From positions 3,092,001 to 3,156,000 of the forward strand of contig NZ_CP143867.1 of assembly GCF_036416795.1 (NCBI RefSeq): a stretch of DNA of 64,000 bases, written 5' to 3'. Positions within the stretch are counted from its first letter, which is position 1. The number at the start of each line of letters is the position of its first letter. The notes under the pieces were generated by a model. That model had not been told where the DNA came from. It worked only from the letters and a program-made list of their open reading frames with translations, and made no database searches. Made by a program: the position numbers and the translations under genes. The stretch is from Bacteroides sp. MSB163 (GTDB lineage Bacteria; Bacteroidota; Bacteroidia; Bacteroidales; Bacteroidaceae). Shown here one piece after another: positions 63,022 to 64,000 of the stretch.

Positions 63022-63927
63022 ATGAAGTGGATATCTATTGCAACAGTCTTAGTTCTAATGCTTTCTGTGGAATGCACTGCACAGATCACTATTAAAACAG
63101 AGTATTTCGGTACATCGGCTTATCGGGATGAACACAATCAGAAAGTGGGTAACAGTAAAGGTTCCGCCATGGTCTATCACGGAAGTGCCAGTCTGCCTTT
63201 GTCGATGAAAAAGAACGAAAGCAATCAGCCTACGATATGGGGTATCGGGCTTTCGGGCGATTATGCGTCTTTGAATAATAAGAATATTGCAAAGTCTCTT
63301 GTGTTGTCCGAGATTCTGAATTTGCAAATGTCGCTTTTCCATGTGCGGCCTTTGAGTGAGAAATGGTCGATGATGGCAAGCGTCGGTGTCGGCGTGTATA
63401 CGGATGATACACGGTTTTCGCATTTACGTTTCCGAAACGTATTGGGAAGTGCGGGGTTGGTCTTTGTCAGGCGTATACTCCCTAATCTGGAACTGGGTGC
63501 GGGTTTGGCATTGAACAATGCTTTCGGTTATCCTATGGCGTTTCCTGCATTATACGTAAACTGGAATTATGGGCATAAACTGACTTGCAGCTTTTCGGCT
63601 TTGGATGGAGCTAACCTTGCGGTTGGGTATAATGTGGACAAAACGTTCAGCATCAGTTTCATTACGGAAATGGGTGGGCAGATGGCTTTGACAGAGTTGA
63701 ATGGTGATGATAAGATTTTTACGCATCAGTACATTGTGGTAGGTTTCCGTCCTGAATTCAAGGTTTCCAAGCATATTTCTTTGCCTGTTACGGTGGGGAT
63801 AAATGCGGTACGCAATGCTTATTATGATGGCAGAAGCTTGTCGGCATTCTTTAAGGCGATGGGGAGGGAATATGATCCTTGTTTCCAGATAGCACCGTAT
63901 TTCTCGGTAAGTATTGTATTGCAGTAA
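63022..63927 (+). CDS. Outer-membrane beta-barrel protein (DUF6268-like)
   Basis: 301 residues with signal peptide WISIATVLVLMLSVECTA. The rest is amphipathic beta-strand-rich (for example WGIGLSGDYASLN, MMASVGVGVYTDD, LGAGLALNNAFGYPMAF), ending with an aromatic/hydrophobic SVSIVLQ. It fits a DUF6268-like outer-membrane barrel, function unknown. The ATG at 63022 is selected because it gives a good signal peptide; the gene is divergent from the sensor kinase. Confidence 0.75.
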   Translation: MKWISIATVLVLMLSVECTAQITIKTEYFGTSAYRDEHNQKVGNSKGSAMVYHGSASLPLSMKKNESNQPTIWGIGLSGDYASLNNKNIAKSLVLSEILNLQMSLFHVRPLSEKWSMMASVGVGVYTDDTRFSHLRFRNVLGSAGLVFVRRILPNLELGAGLALNNAFGYPMAFPALYVNWNYGHKLTCSFSALDGANLAVGYNVDKTFSISFITEMGGQMALTELNGDDKIFTHQYIVVGFRPEFKVSKHISLPVTVGINAVRNAYYDGRSLSAFFKAMGREYDPCFQIAPYFSVSIVLQ

Positions 63928-63928
63928 G

Positions 63929-63957
63929 TTGTATTTCCGAAAACATTGTTATCTTTG
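63929..63957 (+). promoter_or_regulatory. Promoter for the gene starting at 63991
   Basis: TTG (63929-63931), 18 bases, TATCTTTG (63950-63957), near the Bacteroides consensus. Confidence 0.45.
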
Positions 63958-63990
63958 TACTTGTAAACGAAAAGCATAGGAGGCTACCTG

Positions 63991-64000
63991 ATGAAAACTA
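63991..64000 (+). CDS. Start of an unidentified gene cut by the window edge
   Basis: An ATG at 63991 (MKT...) follows a promoter by 33 bases and a fair AGGAGG (63978-63983). Only three codons are visible, so the product cannot be named. Confidence 0.4.

Noticed and set aside
1..64000. CRISPR array, rRNA, tRNA or insertion sequence
   Set aside because: No regular direct repeats with unique spacers, no recognisable tRNA arm or rRNA segments, and no transposase frame were seen when reading both strands; a tRNA scan would be the decisive check.

Overview
The window is a chromosomal segment of a gut-type Bacteroides (order Bacteroidales). This rests on the single-gene evidence of a Bacteroides-style promoter (TTTG, about 20 bases, TAnnTTTG) in front of several genes, the start of an LpxC of the Bacteroidetes type, a long-form PyrF, a hybrid two-component regulator (HTCS) beside a polysaccharide-utilisation cluster, and a FimA/Mfa-type (type V) fimbrial operon. 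The species cannot be fixed from the sequence alone. No tRNA, rRNA, CRISPR array or insertion sequence was recognised.

Layout. 1-7.5 kb is housekeeping on the minus strand (lpxC fragment, lpxD, an HD phosphohydrolase, pyrF, a DUF4153 membrane protein, prfA, purM). 7.6-8.8 kb is a gene-poor stretch with a decayed PIN-toxin locus, a small unknown gene, a candidate structured RNA on the minus strand and a set of short TTTGCCA...TGGCA palindromes. 8.8-9.9 kb holds an ECF sigma factor and a membrane partner. 10-21.8 kb is again minus-strand housekeeping (lemA, TPM protein, hydrolase, aroE, menG, purC, phoH, M23 peptidase, B3/4 protein, lspA, pgeF, obgE, adk, hpt), interrupted by dispersed palindromic repeats. 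21.8-23.4 kb is a POT peptide transporter.

23.47-24.78 kb is the most striking element: a complete-looking retron. A consensus promoter would start transcription exactly at a 12-base inverted repeat (a1/a2) that encloses two short hairpins and one longer hairpin (msr and msd) and is followed 22 bases later by a retron-type reverse transcriptase with an N-terminal membrane anchor. There is no obvious separate effector gene. A secreted protein with a SecDF P1-head-like domain converges on it and overlaps its end.

26.7-41.6 kb is an AT-richer polysaccharide-utilisation cluster: a TonB-dependent receptor without a SusD partner, a beta-helix lipoprotein, a heparinase II/III-type lyase, a GH88 unsaturated glucuronyl hydrolase, a GH2 enzyme, a sulfatase, and a 1313-residue HTCS whose kinase core looks dead (phospho-acceptor His replaced by Tyr). 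Together they should bind, cleave, desulfate and import a sulfated uronic-acid-containing glycan, probably glycosaminoglycan-like.

42.1-47.3 kb contains an HU-related protein behind a large cruciform-like palindrome, nnr, a YdeI-family protein, a DUF5715 lipoprotein, truA and an EamA transporter. 47.4-58.7 kb is a fimbrial locus: two tandem membrane-embedded AraC-type regulators, divergent from a six-gene operon (DUF3575, DUF3868/OmpA-like, Mfa1-type major subunit, FimB/Mfa2-type anchor, an accessory subunit and a large FISUMP-type tip candidate) with a hairpin-rich intercistronic gap after the major subunit. 58.8-64 kb has a free-methionine-sulfoxide reductase, a DUF3256 protein, a YitT family protein, a LytTR two-component pair and an outer-membrane beta-barrel protein, ending just inside the next gene.
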